A DNA stretch of 64,000 nt from positions 434,001-498,000 of the forward strand of contig NZ_SNWR01000002.1 in NCBI RefSeq assembly GCF_004362215.1, given 5' to 3'. The stretch comes from Paractinoplanes brasiliensis (GTDB taxonomy: Bacteria > Actinomycetota > Actinomycetes > Mycobacteriales > Micromonosporaceae). Of this stretch, positions 1 through 8,541 are shown piece after piece. Every line of letters begins with the position of its first letter. The first letter of the stretch is position 1. The notes beneath the pieces were generated by a model. It was not told where the DNA came from. It was given only the letters and a program-made list of their open reading frames with translations, and did no database searches. A program made the translations under genes and the position numbers.

Positions 1-1
1 T

Positions 2-703
2 TCACGCGTCCACGACGTTTCGGTAGACCGCGAACGTGGTCCGCTTCCGCAGTCGGAACCCAATCGACTCGTAGAGGCGGATCGCGTTCGTGTTCGCCGC
101 CGACGTGTGCAGGAACGGGATCTCGCCGCGCTGCCTGATCCCGTACGCGATCGCCCGCACCAGGCTCGTGGCCAGCCCCTGCCCGCGGAACGCCGGATGC
201 GTGCAGACCGCGCTGATCTCCGTCCAGCCGGGCGGACGCAGTCGTTCACCGGCGACCGCGACGAGCCGTGAGCCGCGACGGACCCCGAGGTAGTTGCCCA
301 GCTCGATCGTGCGCCGCCGGAACGGGCCCGGCTGGGTGAGCTCGACCAGGGCCAGGATCTCGGGCACGTCCCCGGCGTACAGCGGCCGCGCCTCCGTGAA
401 CGGCTCCGCGGCCAGGGACTCGTCGACGAACTGGACACCGGCCACCTCACCCGCGATCACCCAGCCCGGATGGGAGGCCGGGACCGGTCCGGCCACCGCC
501 ACCTCGGCGGCCGGACCGGTCAGCGCGGCCAGGTCGGCCCACGCCCGCGGATCCGCGGGGTCGGCGAGGGCATGGAAAGGCGCCACGTCGGGGTGGTAAC
601 GGACCGCTTTCCCGTACGCCTGCGCGAAGCGCGAATGGGTGCCCCGCAGCGAGCCGACCACCGGGTCGTCCAGCACCGACCGGCCCGCCTCGACGGTGGT
701 CAC
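2..703 (-). CDS. GNAT family N-acetyltransferase
   Basis: A 233-residue protein. The C-terminal half carries the GNAT fold: an acetyl-CoA pyrophosphate-binding loop RGQGLA at about residues 173-178 and a motif-B-like NTNAIRLYESIGF at about 204-216. The first 100 residues are a less conserved extension, as in FR47-like members. The GTG start overlaps the stop of the upstream flavin monooxygenase (GTGA), so it is the last gene of a six-gene leftward operon. In Bacillus the ytm/ytn operon combines an acetyltransferase, an amino-acid ABC transporter and flavin monooxygenases for S-alkyl-cysteine salvage. By analogy this enzyme may N-acetylate an S-modified cysteine before oxidation. That substrate is an inference; the GNAT assignment is firm. 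Confidence 0.85.
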   Translation of the reverse strand: MTTVEAGRSVLDDPVVGSLRGTHSRFAQAYGKAVRYHPDVAPFHALADPADPRAWADLAALTGPAAEVAVAGPVPASHPGWVIAGEVAGVQFVDESLAAEPFTEARPLYAGDVPEILALVELTQPGPFRRRTIELGNYLGVRRGSRLVAVAGERLRPPGWTEISAVCTHPAFRGQGLATSLVRAIAYGIRQRGEIPFLHTSAANTNAIRLYESIGFRLRKRTTFAVYRNVVDA

Positions 704-2034
704 AGCGGGTCCAGCCCGAGGTGCTCGCGCAACGTCTCACCCTCGTAGCCGGTGCGGAACACGCCGCGTTCCTGCAGCAGCGGCACCACCGTGTCGGCGA
801 ACTCGTCGAGGCCGCCCGGTGTCACGTGCGGCACCAGGACGAACCCGTCGGAGGCGTCCTCCTGCACCAGGTGGTTGATGCTCTCGGCGATCGTGGCGGC
901 CGACCCGATGAACGTCTGCCGGCCGGTCACCTCGATGATCAGCTCACGGATCGACAGCTTCTCGGCGGCCGCCTTCTCCCGCCACTCGCGCGCCACCGCG
1001 ATCGGGTCCCGGTGCAGCCGTACGCTGGCCCGCCCGCGAGCGATGTGCTCGTCGGAGACGTCCGGGTCGATCTCGGGCAGCGGGCCGTCCGGGTCGTACG
1101 CGGACAGGTCCCGGTTCCACAGTTGCTCCAGGAACTTGATCGCGGTCGCGCCGCTGACCTGCTGCCGGCGTACGTGCGCGGCCCGTTCCTGGGCGTCGCT
1201 GTCGGTGTCGCCGAGCACGAAGGTGGCCGCGGGCAGCACCTTCAGCGAGTCCCGTTCCCGGCCGTAACGGGCCAGCCTGTCCTTGACGTCGGCGTAGAAC
1301 TTCTGACCGTCCGCCAAGGTGCCGTGCCGGCTGAAGATGGCGTCGGCGGTGGCGGCGGCGAACTCGCGGCCCGCGTCGGAGTCGCCGGCCTGCAGGATCA
1401 CCGGACGGCCCTGCGGGCTGCGCGGCACGTTGAACCGGCCCTCGACGGTGAAGTGCTGGTCGGAGTGGCGGAACGCCCCGGCCAGCGGATGCCGCAGGAA
1501 GACGCCGTTCTGCTTGTCGGCCGCGATCGCGTCGGCCGGCCAGGAGCCGAACAGCTCCTTGGCCGTCTCGAGGAACTGGGTGGCCCGGCTGTAGCGGTCG
1601 GACTCGGCCAGAAAGCCGCCGCGCCGGAAGTTCTCCCCGGTGAACGCGTCCCAGCTGGTCACCACGTTCCACGCGGCCCGCCCGGCGGACAGGTGGTCGA
1701 GCGAGGCGAACTGCCGGGCCACCTCGTACGGCTCGTTGAACGTCGAGTTGATGGTGCCGGCCAGGCCGAGCCGGTCGGTGACGGCGGCCAGCGCGGCCAG
1801 CACAGTGAACGTGTCGGGGCGGCCCACCACGTCCAGGTCGTAGATCTGCCCGGCCTGCTCCCGCAGCCGCAGACCTTCGGCCAGGAAGAAGAAGTCGAAC
1901 TTGGCCCGTTCGGCGGTCTGCGCGAGCTTGACGAACGAGTCGAACTCGATGTGGCTGCCGGCGGCGGGGTCGCTCCAGACGGTGGTGTTGTTGACACCGG
2001 GGAAGTGCGCGGCGAGGTGGATCTGCTTAGGCAA
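700..2034 (-). CDS. NtaA/SnaA/DszA-type flavin-dependent monooxygenase (LLM class)
   Basis: A 444-residue luciferase-like monooxygenase that should use reduced FMN from a partner reductase. The N-terminus (KQIHLAAHFPGVNNTTVW) and internal blocks such as STFNEPYEVARQFASLDHLS and GRAAWNVVTSW are typical of the nitrilotriacetate/dibenzothiophene-sulfone monooxygenase family, and the length fits. I place the start at a TTG (2032-2034) because GAAGGAG lies 7 bases upstream and homology begins there; an open frame extends further upstream but only as a shadow of the preceding gene. It overlaps that gene by 8 bases, suggesting translational coupling. Likely role: oxygenolytic C-S or C-N cleavage of a substrate imported by the ABC system encoded upstream. 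The exact substrate cannot be read from sequence. Confidence 0.85.
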   Translation of the reverse strand: MPKQIHLAAHFPGVNNTTVWSDPAAGSHIEFDSFVKLAQTAERAKFDFFFLAEGLRLREQAGQIYDLDVVGRPDTFTVLAALAAVTDRLGLAGTINSTFNEPYEVARQFASLDHLSAGRAAWNVVTSWDAFTGENFRRGGFLAESDRYSRATQFLETAKELFGSWPADAIAADKQNGVFLRHPLAGAFRHSDQHFTVEGRFNVPRSPQGRPVILQAGDSDAGREFAAATADAIFSRHGTLADGQKFYADVKDRLARYGRERDSLKVLPAATFVLGDTDSDAQERAAHVRRQQVSGATAIKFLEQLWNRDLSAYDPDGPLPEIDPDVSDEHIARGRASVRLHRDPIAVAREWREKAAAEKLSIRELIIEVTGRQTFIGSAATIAESINHLVQEDASDGFVLVPHVTPGGLDEFADTVVPLLQERGVFRTGYEGETLREHLGLDPL

Positions 2035-3115
2035 CGCGGGCTCCTTCGGCAGCGGCGGCGTAGCGGTTGGCCGGGCGGGGCAGGCCGAGGCGGTCGCGCA
2101 GGGTGCCGGGTTCGTACTCCGTACGGAAAACGCCCCTGGCCCGCAGCTCGGGGACCAGGCCCCGGGTGATGGCGCGCAGGTCGTCCGGGAGGCGGCCGGG
2201 GCGAAGACGGAAACCGGTGATGCCGGCGTCCTGCCATTCGAGCAGCAGGTCGGCGAGCTGCGCCGGAGTGCCGGTGAAGGCCGCAGCGTCCGACTGGTGG
2301 GTGGCCGGGTTCTGCTCCAGCAGCACCACGAGGTCGGCGAAGACATGGCCCACCTTGACCTGCGACACGATTTCGTGCGCGTCGGCGGCGTCCTTCGGCG
2401 TGACGTAGACGATGTCGGCGGACTTCTCGGCGAACCGGTACGGGATTTCGCTGTGGGCGAGCGCGGTGACGACCGGCTGCCCCTGCGGCGGCCGCGGAGT
2501 GATCGACGGGCCCTTGACGGTGAAGAACCGGCCCTCGAAGTTGATGTAGTGCAGCTTGTCGCGGTCGATGAACCGGCCCGTGGCGGCGTCACGGATCTCG
2601 GCGTCGTCCTCCCAGCTGTCCCAGAGCCGCCGTACGACCTCGACGTAGTCGGCCGCCTCATCGAACAAGTCCTGCACGGCGTCGGGCGTGTCGATGCTGA
2701 CCTCGCGCCGTCCGAAATGGGCGGCTTCCTCGGCCCTCGGGGAGAGCTGCACCCGCCAGCCGGCGCGACCCCGGCTCACGTAGTCGAGGGTGGCGATCGC
2801 CTTGGAGATGTGGAACGGCTCGGTGTGGGTGACGGTGGCCGTCGGCACCAGCCCGATGTGCCGGGTCAGCGGCGCGACCCGCGAGGCGATGAGCACCGCG
2901 TCGAGGCGTCCCTGCACGAGGGACGGGTCGTCGGACTGCACGCCCAGCCCGTCCTCGATGGTGACGAAGTCGAGCTTGCCCGCCTCGGCCTCGGCCACCA
3001 GGTCGAGCCAGTAACGAGCGGTGAACAGTTCCTTGGGCCGGGCGTTCGGCGCGCGCCAGGCGTCCGGGGCCCAGCCGGCGCCGTCCAGCGCTACCGCGAG
3101 GTGCAGGTTCGTCAT
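2027..3115 (-). CDS. LLM class flavin-dependent oxidoreductase
   Basis: A 362-residue luciferase-like TIM-barrel flavoprotein. It has the expected N-terminal strand (MTNLHLAVALDGAG), a central TATVTHTEPFHISKAIATLD block and a C-terminal PAQLADLLLEWQDAGITGF block, which resemble the DszA/NtaA-type group but in a shorter form. It lies 2 bases after the solute-binding protein gene and overlaps the next monooxygenase gene by 8 bases, so the two oxygenases are co-translated. Two consecutive members usually act on different steps or on different substrates of one sulfur-salvage route; the specific reaction is unknown. Confidence 0.83.
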   Translation of the reverse strand: MTNLHLAVALDGAGWAPDAWRAPNARPKELFTARYWLDLVAEAEAGKLDFVTIEDGLGVQSDDPSLVQGRLDAVLIASRVAPLTRHIGLVPTATVTHTEPFHISKAIATLDYVSRGRAGWRVQLSPRAEEAAHFGRREVSIDTPDAVQDLFDEAADYVEVVRRLWDSWEDDAEIRDAATGRFIDRDKLHYINFEGRFFTVKGPSITPRPPQGQPVVTALAHSEIPYRFAEKSADIVYVTPKDAADAHEIVSQVKVGHVFADLVVLLEQNPATHQSDAAAFTGTPAQLADLLLEWQDAGITGFRLRPGRLPDDLRAITRGLVPELRARGVFRTEYEPGTLRDRLGLPRPANRYAAAAEGARVA

Positions 3116-3117
3116 GG

Positions 3118-4085
3118 TTACTTCCCCTCGATGGGCAGGCCGGGCGGGTTGATCTCGGGCGCGCCGACGGCCTCGCCGGCCAGGTTCCAGCGGTCCAGGA
3201 TCTTGGCGTAGTCGCCGGACCTGACCAGCTCGTCCAGGGCGGCCTTGTACGCCTCGACCAGGCCGTTGCCCTTCTTCGTGGTGAGCGCGATCTTGCCCTG
3301 CAGCGTCGCGCCCGCGCCCGAGTACGTGCCGACGATCTCGGTCTCGCCCGCCTTGGCCACGTGGTAGGCCGAGGTCGGGTTCGGGCCCAGGTACAGGTCG
3401 ATCTGCCCCGATCCCAGCGCCAGATAGGTGGCCTGGTTGGTTTGGTAATACTTGATGTCGACCTTGGGAGGCCCTGCTCGACGGCCTCCTCGCTCCACTC
3501 GACCAGGATCTTTTCCTGGTTGGTGCCGGAGCCCACGGCGACCTTCTTGCCGGCCACGTCGGCGGGCCCGGTCACCTTGAGCCCGCTGCCCTTCTTGGCC
3601 TCGAAGGCGAGCTGGTCCTTGCGGTAGGTGGCGAAGTCGTACTTCTGCTTGCGTTCCTCGGTGACGGTGATGTTGGAGGCGCCGACGTCGAACTTGCCGC
3701 TGTCGAGGCCGATGAACAGGTTCTCCCAGCTGGTGTTCTGCAGGTCGGCTTTGAGCCCGAGGATCCCGGCGACCGCCACGCCGATGTCGGGTTCGCTGCC
3801 GATCAGGGTCTTGTTGTCGGTGGCCGTGAACGCGAGTGGCGCGAACCCGGAGCCGGCCGCGCCCACGCCGATGGTCAGCGTGCCCTTCTGCCGGATCGCC
3901 TCGGGCAGCAGAGCGGCCACGGCGTCCACCTTGGCCGGCACGATCCGCTGCTGGTCCGGGCCGTCGTTGATGGTGACGGCGGCGGCCTGTTCGACCTGGG
4001 CGACCGCGGGTTTCTCGTCCGGCGCGGCGCAGGCGGCCAGTCCCGCGAGCGCGGCGATCAAGAGCACTGCTGAGGGCGTACGCAT
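3118..4085 (-). pseudogene. Amino-acid ABC transporter substrate-binding lipoprotein, frameshifted
   Basis: Family-3 periplasmic-type binding protein for polar or sulfur amino acids. The N-terminal frame begins with a lipoprotein signal peptide (MRTPSAVLLIAALAGLAACA, lipobox LAAC) and runs through GTLTIGVG, GLDSGKFDVGASNITVTEERK and VAGKKVAVGSGTNQEKIL. After EQGLP the coding continues in another frame (KVDIKYYQTNQATYLALGSG to the TAA at 3118). The switch maps to the CCC run at 3466-3468, where one base is missing relative to an intact frame. So either the gene is a recent pseudogene or the base call is wrong; everything else about it looks functional, including 17-base spacing from the ATPase gene and 2-base spacing to the monooxygenase gene. 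Confidence 0.8.
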
Positions 4086-4102
4086 GGAGGGGTTTGCTCC
4101 TT

Positions 4103-4819
4103 CTAGACGAGAACTTTGGACAGGAAAGCGCGAGTGCGTTCGTGCTGGGGGCGGTCGAGGACCGCGGAGGGCGGACCCTGCTCGACCACCCGGCCGCCGT
4201 CGAGGAAGACGATGGTGTCGGCCACCTCACGGGCGAAGCCGATCTCGTGGGTGACGACGACCATGGTGGTGCCGGCGCGCGCCAGGTCGCGCATGACGTC
4301 GAGCACCTCGCCGACCAACTCGGGGTCGAGGGCCGAGGTGGGCTCGTCGAACAGGATCAGCTTGGGGTCGCGGGCCAGTGCGCGGGCGATGGCGACCCGC
4401 TGCTGCTGGCCGCCGGAGAGCTGCCGCGGATAGCTGGCGGCCTTCTCGGCCAGGCCCACCTTCTCCAGCAGCTCGATGCCGCCGCCCGCCTCGCGGACGT
4501 TCTGCAGCGCGGTCATGTGCGGGAACAGGTTGAACGTCTGGAACACGAACCCGATGCGGGCGCGCTGCTTGAGGATGTGGCGCTCGCTGAGCTCGTACAG
4601 CTTGTTGCCGGCCCGCCGGTAGCCGATCAGCTCGCCGTCGACCCGCACGCGCCCCCGGTCGACCTTCTCGAGGTGGTTGACGCAGCGCAGCAGCGTCGAC
4701 TTGCCCGACCCGGAGGGCCCGATGATCACCGTGACGCTGCCGGCCGGGACGGACAGCGTGACGTCGTGCAGCACCTCGAGCGTGCCGAAGGACTTGTGCA
4801 CACCGCTGAGCTCGATCAT
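4103..4819 (-). CDS. Polar amino-acid ABC transporter ATP-binding protein
   Basis: A 238-residue ATPase of the GlnQ/TcyN type. Walker A GPSGSGKST is at about residues 34-42, Q-loop region FVFQTFNLFPHMTALQNV follows, then signature LSGGQQQR, Walker B LILFDEP and the H-loop VVTHEIG. It is slightly short for the family (usually about 245-255). The shortage is local: between ALQNV and ELLEKVGL only REAGGGI remains where about 20 residues are normal, indicating an in-frame loss within the helical subdomain that contacts the permease. The ATG overlaps the permease stop (ATGA). It would energise uptake of an amino-acid-like sulfur compound. Confidence 0.85.
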   Translation of the reverse strand: MIELSGVHKSFGTLEVLHDVTLSVPAGSVTVIIGPSGSGKSTLLRCVNHLEKVDRGRVRVDGELIGYRRAGNKLYELSERHILKQRARIGFVFQTFNLFPHMTALQNVREAGGGIELLEKVGLAEKAASYPRQLSGGQQQRVAIARALARDPKLILFDEPTSALDPELVGEVLDVMRDLARAGTTMVVVTHEIGFAREVADTIVFLDGGRVVEQGPPSAVLDRPQHERTRAFLSKVLV

Positions 4820-5701
4820 CGGACGTACCCCCGGGAGTAGCGGCGCTCGACGTGGTGCTGCAGGACCGACAGGGCGGCGGTCAGGATCACGTACCAGACG
4901 GTGGCCACCAGCAGCAGCGGCACGACCCGGCCGTTGCGCCCGTAGATGACCTGCACCTGGTAGAAGAGCTCGCCGATGGCCAGCACGTACACCACCGAGG
5001 TGCTCTTGAGCAGGTTGACCAGCTCGTTGGCGGCGTTGGGCAGGATCGCGCGCATGGCTTGGGGGAGCAGGATGCGGCGGAACTGGCGCAGCCGCGGGAT
5101 GCCCAGGGCGGCCGCCGCCTCCAGCTGCCGGGAGTCGACCGACAGGATGCCCGCCCGGACGATCTCGGCGGCGTACGCGGCCTCGTGCAGCGCCAGGCCC
5201 AGCAGCGCCGCGCCGAACGCGCTGACCAGGCTGGACGTCTCGAAGTGGAGGAACCCGGGGCCGAACGGGACGCCGATCTGCAGCCGGTCGTAGAGGTAGC
5301 CGAGATTGGCCCAGAAGAGAAGCTGCACGAGCAGGGGCACCGAGCGGAAGACCCAAATGAACGTCCAGCTCACCGCGGAGAGCACCGGGTTCTTCGAGAG
5401 CCGCATCGGTGCCAGCACGATGCCGCCCGCGAAGCCGAGCACGGCGCCCGCGAACGTCAGCTCCAGCGTGATGAGCAGCGCCTCCATCACGGACTTCTCG
5501 AAGAAAGTATCCGAAGAACGTGGGCCAGTCCCAACCCGGGTTGGTGACCAGGCCGTGCAGGAACTGGGCCACCACGACCAGCACCGCGGCGGCGGCGAGC
5601 CAGCGCCAGGGATGCCGGGCCGGCACCACCACGAGGTCGTCGGGTGGGGGAGGTTGATCACTCGGGCGGCGGGCCGCGCGAGCCGAGGACAGGAGACTCA
5701 C
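4816..5701 (-). pseudogene. Amino-acid ABC transporter permease (HisM/GlnP type), frameshifted
   Basis: Inner-membrane permease. The first part (GTG start at 5701, GGAAGGA upstream) reads to NPGWDWPTFFGYF and includes one membrane helix (WLAAAAVLVVVAQFLHGLV). The rest, from EKSVMEALLITLELTFAGA through the EAA loop EAAAALGIPRLRQFRRILLP to the C-terminus RRYSRGYVR, is in another frame. The switch lies at the TTT run (5504-5506 on the plus strand as AAA): one extra T converts the expected TACTTCTTCGAG into TACTTTCTTCGAG. Apart from that base the protein would be a normal-length permease of about 294 residues. The first gene of the leftward operon; downstream genes remain open. Confidence 0.8.
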
Positions 5702-5861
5702 GAAGGTCCTTCCGGCGACGGCTGTTGCGGATGACGCTAGGGCGGCCTCCTAAAACCCTAAACACCTATGGGAAGTATATGTTTTACGGTCTTGTGAACG
5801 ACAGTGCCCCTTGCTTAATTCCTAGTTTAGCCATAGGAATAGGGGAGTCGTTTCACTGGAG
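5702..5861. promoter_or_regulatory. Divergent promoter region of the two organosulfur operons
   Basis: A 160-base non-coding gap between divergent operons, noticeably AT-rich for this genome. On the minus strand TATACT (plus-strand 5774-5779) is a good -10 candidate for the leftward operon. On the plus strand TTGTGA (5792-5797) and TTAATT (5815-5820) are separated by 17 bases and could serve the rightward operon. An inverted repeat ATTCCTA (5818-5824) / TAGGAAT (5834-5840) sits just after that -10 and is a plausible operator. No regulator gene is adjacent. Promoter assignment is by eye. Confidence 0.4.
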
Positions 5862-5867
5862 GTGGAG

Positions 5868-7472
5868 ATGCGTCGCCGTTCCCTGCTCATCGCCGTCGTG
5901 GCAACCGCGCTGGCCGCGGGCTGCTCCGGCAGCGGTGGCACCGACTCCGCCGCCGCCGGCGAGCCGGTCTCCGGAGGCTCCCTGACCTGGGGCATCGAGA
6001 CCGAGCCGATCACGCTCAACCCGCACCAGTACGCGCAGGCCAAGGCCCGGCTGCTGGTCTGGAACAACTTCGAGGCGCTGCTCACCCACGACGACAAGGG
6101 CGGATACGTGCCCTGGCTGGCCGAGAGCTACGAGGTGTCACCCGACGGCCTGACCTACACCGTCGAACTGCGCGACAACGTGACGTTCAGCGACGGCGTC
6201 AAACTCGACGCGGCCGCGGTCAAGGCCAACGTGGACCAGCTGCTCGCCGACGGCTACGCGCCACAGGTGGCCGCCGTACAGCTGAAGAACCTGAAATCCG
6301 TCGACGTGGCCGGCCCGCTCACCGTGAAGTACACGCTGAGCGCCCCCGACGTGCTGATCCTCGACTTCCTGTCGTCGCCGCAGGGCGCGGTCGTCTCGCC
6401 CAGGTCGCTCAAGGAAGCGGCCAACCTCAAGGCGGGCGGCCCGGATCTGGCGGGAACCGGGCCGTTCATCCTCGACCGGTACACCCCGGGCCAGGAACTG
6501 CACTACAAGCGCAACCCGTCGTACCGGGACCGCCCCGCCTACCTCGACGAGGTCACCTACCGCTTCCTCAAGGAGTCCTCCGTACGGGTCGGGGCGCTCA
6601 CTTCCGGGCAGGTGCAGGTCATCGAGGGCGTGCCGGCCACCGACCAGGCGCAGATCACCGGGAACCCGGCGCTGACGCTGAGCAAGGGGCTCAACTCGGG
6701 CTCCGCCTACTCGTACTACTTCAACGTCGGCCACGCGCCGTTCGACGACATCCGGGTCCGGCAGGCGTTCCGCGACGCGATCGACATCGACGCGGTGCTC
6801 AAGGGCGTCTACCGCGGCACCGCGACCCGGGCCTGGAGCGTGATCGGGCCGACCAGCCCGCTCTACGACAAGTCGCTCGAAGGCACATACGGCAACAACC
6901 CCGAACGGGCCAACGCCACCCTGGACGCGGCCGGCTGGACCCAGCGCGACGCCGACGGTTTCCGGGTCAAGAACGGCAAGCGATTGACCGTACGGCTGGT
7001 GCAGTCGGCGCCGTTCGTCCGTGACCGCCGCGAGATCCTCGCGCAGGCCGTGCAGGCCGCGGTCAAACAGTCCGCCGGGATCGACCTGCACGTCTCGGTG
7101 GTCGACCAGGGCACGGCGACGGCGGCCCTGGAGAAGGGGGAGTACGAGGTCTTCGACAACTCCCGGGCCGACACCGACGCCGGGGCGGCGCTGAACCTGC
7201 TGCTCGCCTCGACCGGCGCAATCAACCGCCTCGGCATCAGCGACAAGAAGGTCGACGACCTGCTGGCCCGGGGGCAGGCTTCCGGTGATCCGGCTACCCG
7301 CGCCGGCATCTACCGGCAGCTGCAGCAGAACGTGATCATCGACCAGGCCCTGATCCAGCCGCTCTACGCGCCGGCCGACCAGATCGCGGCGTCGGCGAAG
7401 GTCGGCGGGCTGGGCTTCGAGCCGACCGCGGGCGTGCCGGCGAGCGCCTACAACGTCTGGCTGAGCAAATGA
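5868..7472 (+). CDS. ABC transporter substrate-binding lipoprotein, family 5 (oligopeptide/nickel type)
   Basis: A 534-residue extracytoplasmic binding protein. It begins with a lipoprotein signal peptide (MRRRSLLIAVVATALAAGC; Cys lipidation site in LAAGC), followed by SBP_bac_5 landmarks: LTWGIETEPITLNPHQYAQA, LVWNNFEALLTHD, LAESYEVSPDGLTYTVELRD and GTGPFILDRYTPGQE. I use the ATG at 5868 behind GGAGGT (5858-5863); a GTG two codons upstream lies inside the ribosome-binding site. The stop overlaps the permease start. It should capture a peptide-like or alkylated organosulfur ligand for the permeases encoded next. Ligand identity is inferred only from the two monooxygenases in the operon. Confidence 0.88.
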   Translation: MRRRSLLIAVVATALAAGCSGSGGTDSAAAGEPVSGGSLTWGIETEPITLNPHQYAQAKARLLVWNNFEALLTHDDKGGYVPWLAESYEVSPDGLTYTVELRDNVTFSDGVKLDAAAVKANVDQLLADGYAPQVAAVQLKNLKSVDVAGPLTVKYTLSAPDVLILDFLSSPQGAVVSPRSLKEAANLKAGGPDLAGTGPFILDRYTPGQELHYKRNPSYRDRPAYLDEVTYRFLKESSVRVGALTSGQVQVIEGVPATDQAQITGNPALTLSKGLNSGSAYSYYFNVGHAPFDDIRVRQAFRDAIDIDAVLKGVYRGTATRAWSVIGPTSPLYDKSLEGTYGNNPERANATLDAAGWTQRDADGFRVKNGKRLTVRLVQSAPFVRDRREILAQAVQAAVKQSAGIDLHVSVVDQGTATAALEKGEYEVFDNSRADTDAGAALNLLLASTGAINRLGISDKKVDDLLARGQASGDPATRAGIYRQLQQNVIIDQALIQPLYAPADQIAASAKVGGLGFEPTAGVPASAYNVWLSK

Positions 7473-8539
7473 TCGTGCTCCGCCGCCTCTTCACCGGGCT
7501 GGTGGTGCTCTGGGCCGCCGCGACCGCCGCCTACCTGGCGCTGATCGCGGCCCCCGGCTCCACGGTGGACAGCATCGTCGGCGACGGTGCTGACACCCCG
7601 CTGATCCGCGCCCAGATCATCCACGAGTGGGGACTCGACCGGCCCGCGATCGTGCAGTACCTGGACTACCTGTGGCGGGCCGCGCAGGGTGACCTCGGGC
7701 GTTCCTACCTGCTGCAACGGCCCGTACGCGACGTCATCGCCGACCAGATCGGGCCGACGCTGAGCCTGGCCGTGGCGGCGGCCGCGCTCGGCGTGGTGCT
7801 GGCTCTCGTGCTGGCCGTGACCACCCGGCAGCCGTGGGCCCGGCGGGTCAGCTCCACCGCCGAACTGGTGCTGGTGTCCACGCCGCCCTTCCTCATCGGC
7901 ATCGTGCTGCTGAGCGTGTTCTCGTTCCGGCTCGGCTGGTTCCCGGTCAGCGGCGGTGACGGGCTCGCCTCATTGGTGCTGCCCGCGGTCACCCTGGCGC
8001 TGCCCGTGGCCGGCGTGCTGACCCAGGTGCTGCGCGACGGGATCGACCGGGCTCTGGACGAACCGTTCGCGGTGACCGCCCGGGCCCGGGGCCTGGAGGA
8101 GCGGGCCGTGCTCGTGCGCCACGCTTTGCGCCACGCCTTGTTGCCGGTCGTCACGCTGGTCGGCTGGCTCTTCGGTGTGCTGCTGGGCGGCGCGGTCATC
8201 ATCGAAACCGTCTTCGGCCGGCCGGGTCTGGGCCAGGTGACGCTGGCGGCGGTGAACAGCGCTGACATGCCGGTGGTGCTGGCCGTGGTGGTGTTCTCGG
8301 CCTTTGTCTACGTCGTCATCAACACCCTGGCCGACCTCGCCTACCTGGTCATCGACCCCCGCCTGCGCCCGGCCACGGCTTCCGCGGCGGTGGCTTCGTC
8401 CCCGTCTTCCGGCTCGGCCGTGGCTTCGTCCCCGTCTTCCGGCTCGGCCGCGGGTTCGTCCCCGTCCTCCGGCTCGGCCGCGGGTTCTTCTCCGCCTTCT
8501 GGCTCGGCCTTGCGGTCGTCGCCGTCTTCCGGAGCGTAG
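7469..8539 (+). CDS. ABC transporter permease, DppB/OppB type, with repetitive C-terminal tail
   Basis: A 356-residue inner-membrane permease with about six membrane helices. Family features include the N-terminal helix RLFTGLVVLWAAATAAYLAL, the GDLGRSYLLQRPV segment and the cytoplasmic loop TARARGLEERAVLVRHALRHALLPVV that docks on the ATPase, ending in PRLRP at about residue 302. After that come about 50 residues of Ser/Ala/Gly/Pro low-complexity sequence encoded by five 30-base repeats; this tail is absent from normal DppB proteins and should hang in the cytoplasm. ATG overlaps the upstream stop (ATGA); the next gene begins 2 bases after the stop. Confidence 0.87.
   Translation: MIVLRRLFTGLVVLWAAATAAYLALIAAPGSTVDSIVGDGADTPLIRAQIIHEWGLDRPAIVQYLDYLWRAAQGDLGRSYLLQRPVRDVIADQIGPTLSLAVAAAALGVVLALVLAVTTRQPWARRVSSTAELVLVSTPPFLIGIVLLSVFSFRLGWFPVSGGDGLASLVLPAVTLALPVAGVLTQVLRDGIDRALDEPFAVTARARGLEERAVLVRHALRHALLPVVTLVGWLFGVLLGGAVIIETVFGRPGLGQVTLAAVNSADMPVVLAVVVFSAFVYVVINTLADLAYLVIDPRLRPATASAAVASSPSSGSAVASSPSSGSAAGSSPSSGSAAGSSPPSGSALRSSPSSGA
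8391..8536 (+). repeat. Five tandem 30-bp repeats at the 3' end of the DppB-type gene
   Basis: Units start at 8391, 8421, 8451, 8481 and 8511. The first two are identical; later ones diverge, and the last is cut short at the stop codon. The unit encodes a decapeptide like ASSPSSGSAV. Because 30 is divisible by three, copy-number change keeps the frame. Confidence 0.9.
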
Positions 8540-8541
8540 AC

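Noticed and set aside
721..2169. Long plus-strand frame over the monooxygenase genes
   Set aside because: Antisense of two well-supported flavin enzymes; typical high-GC shadow.
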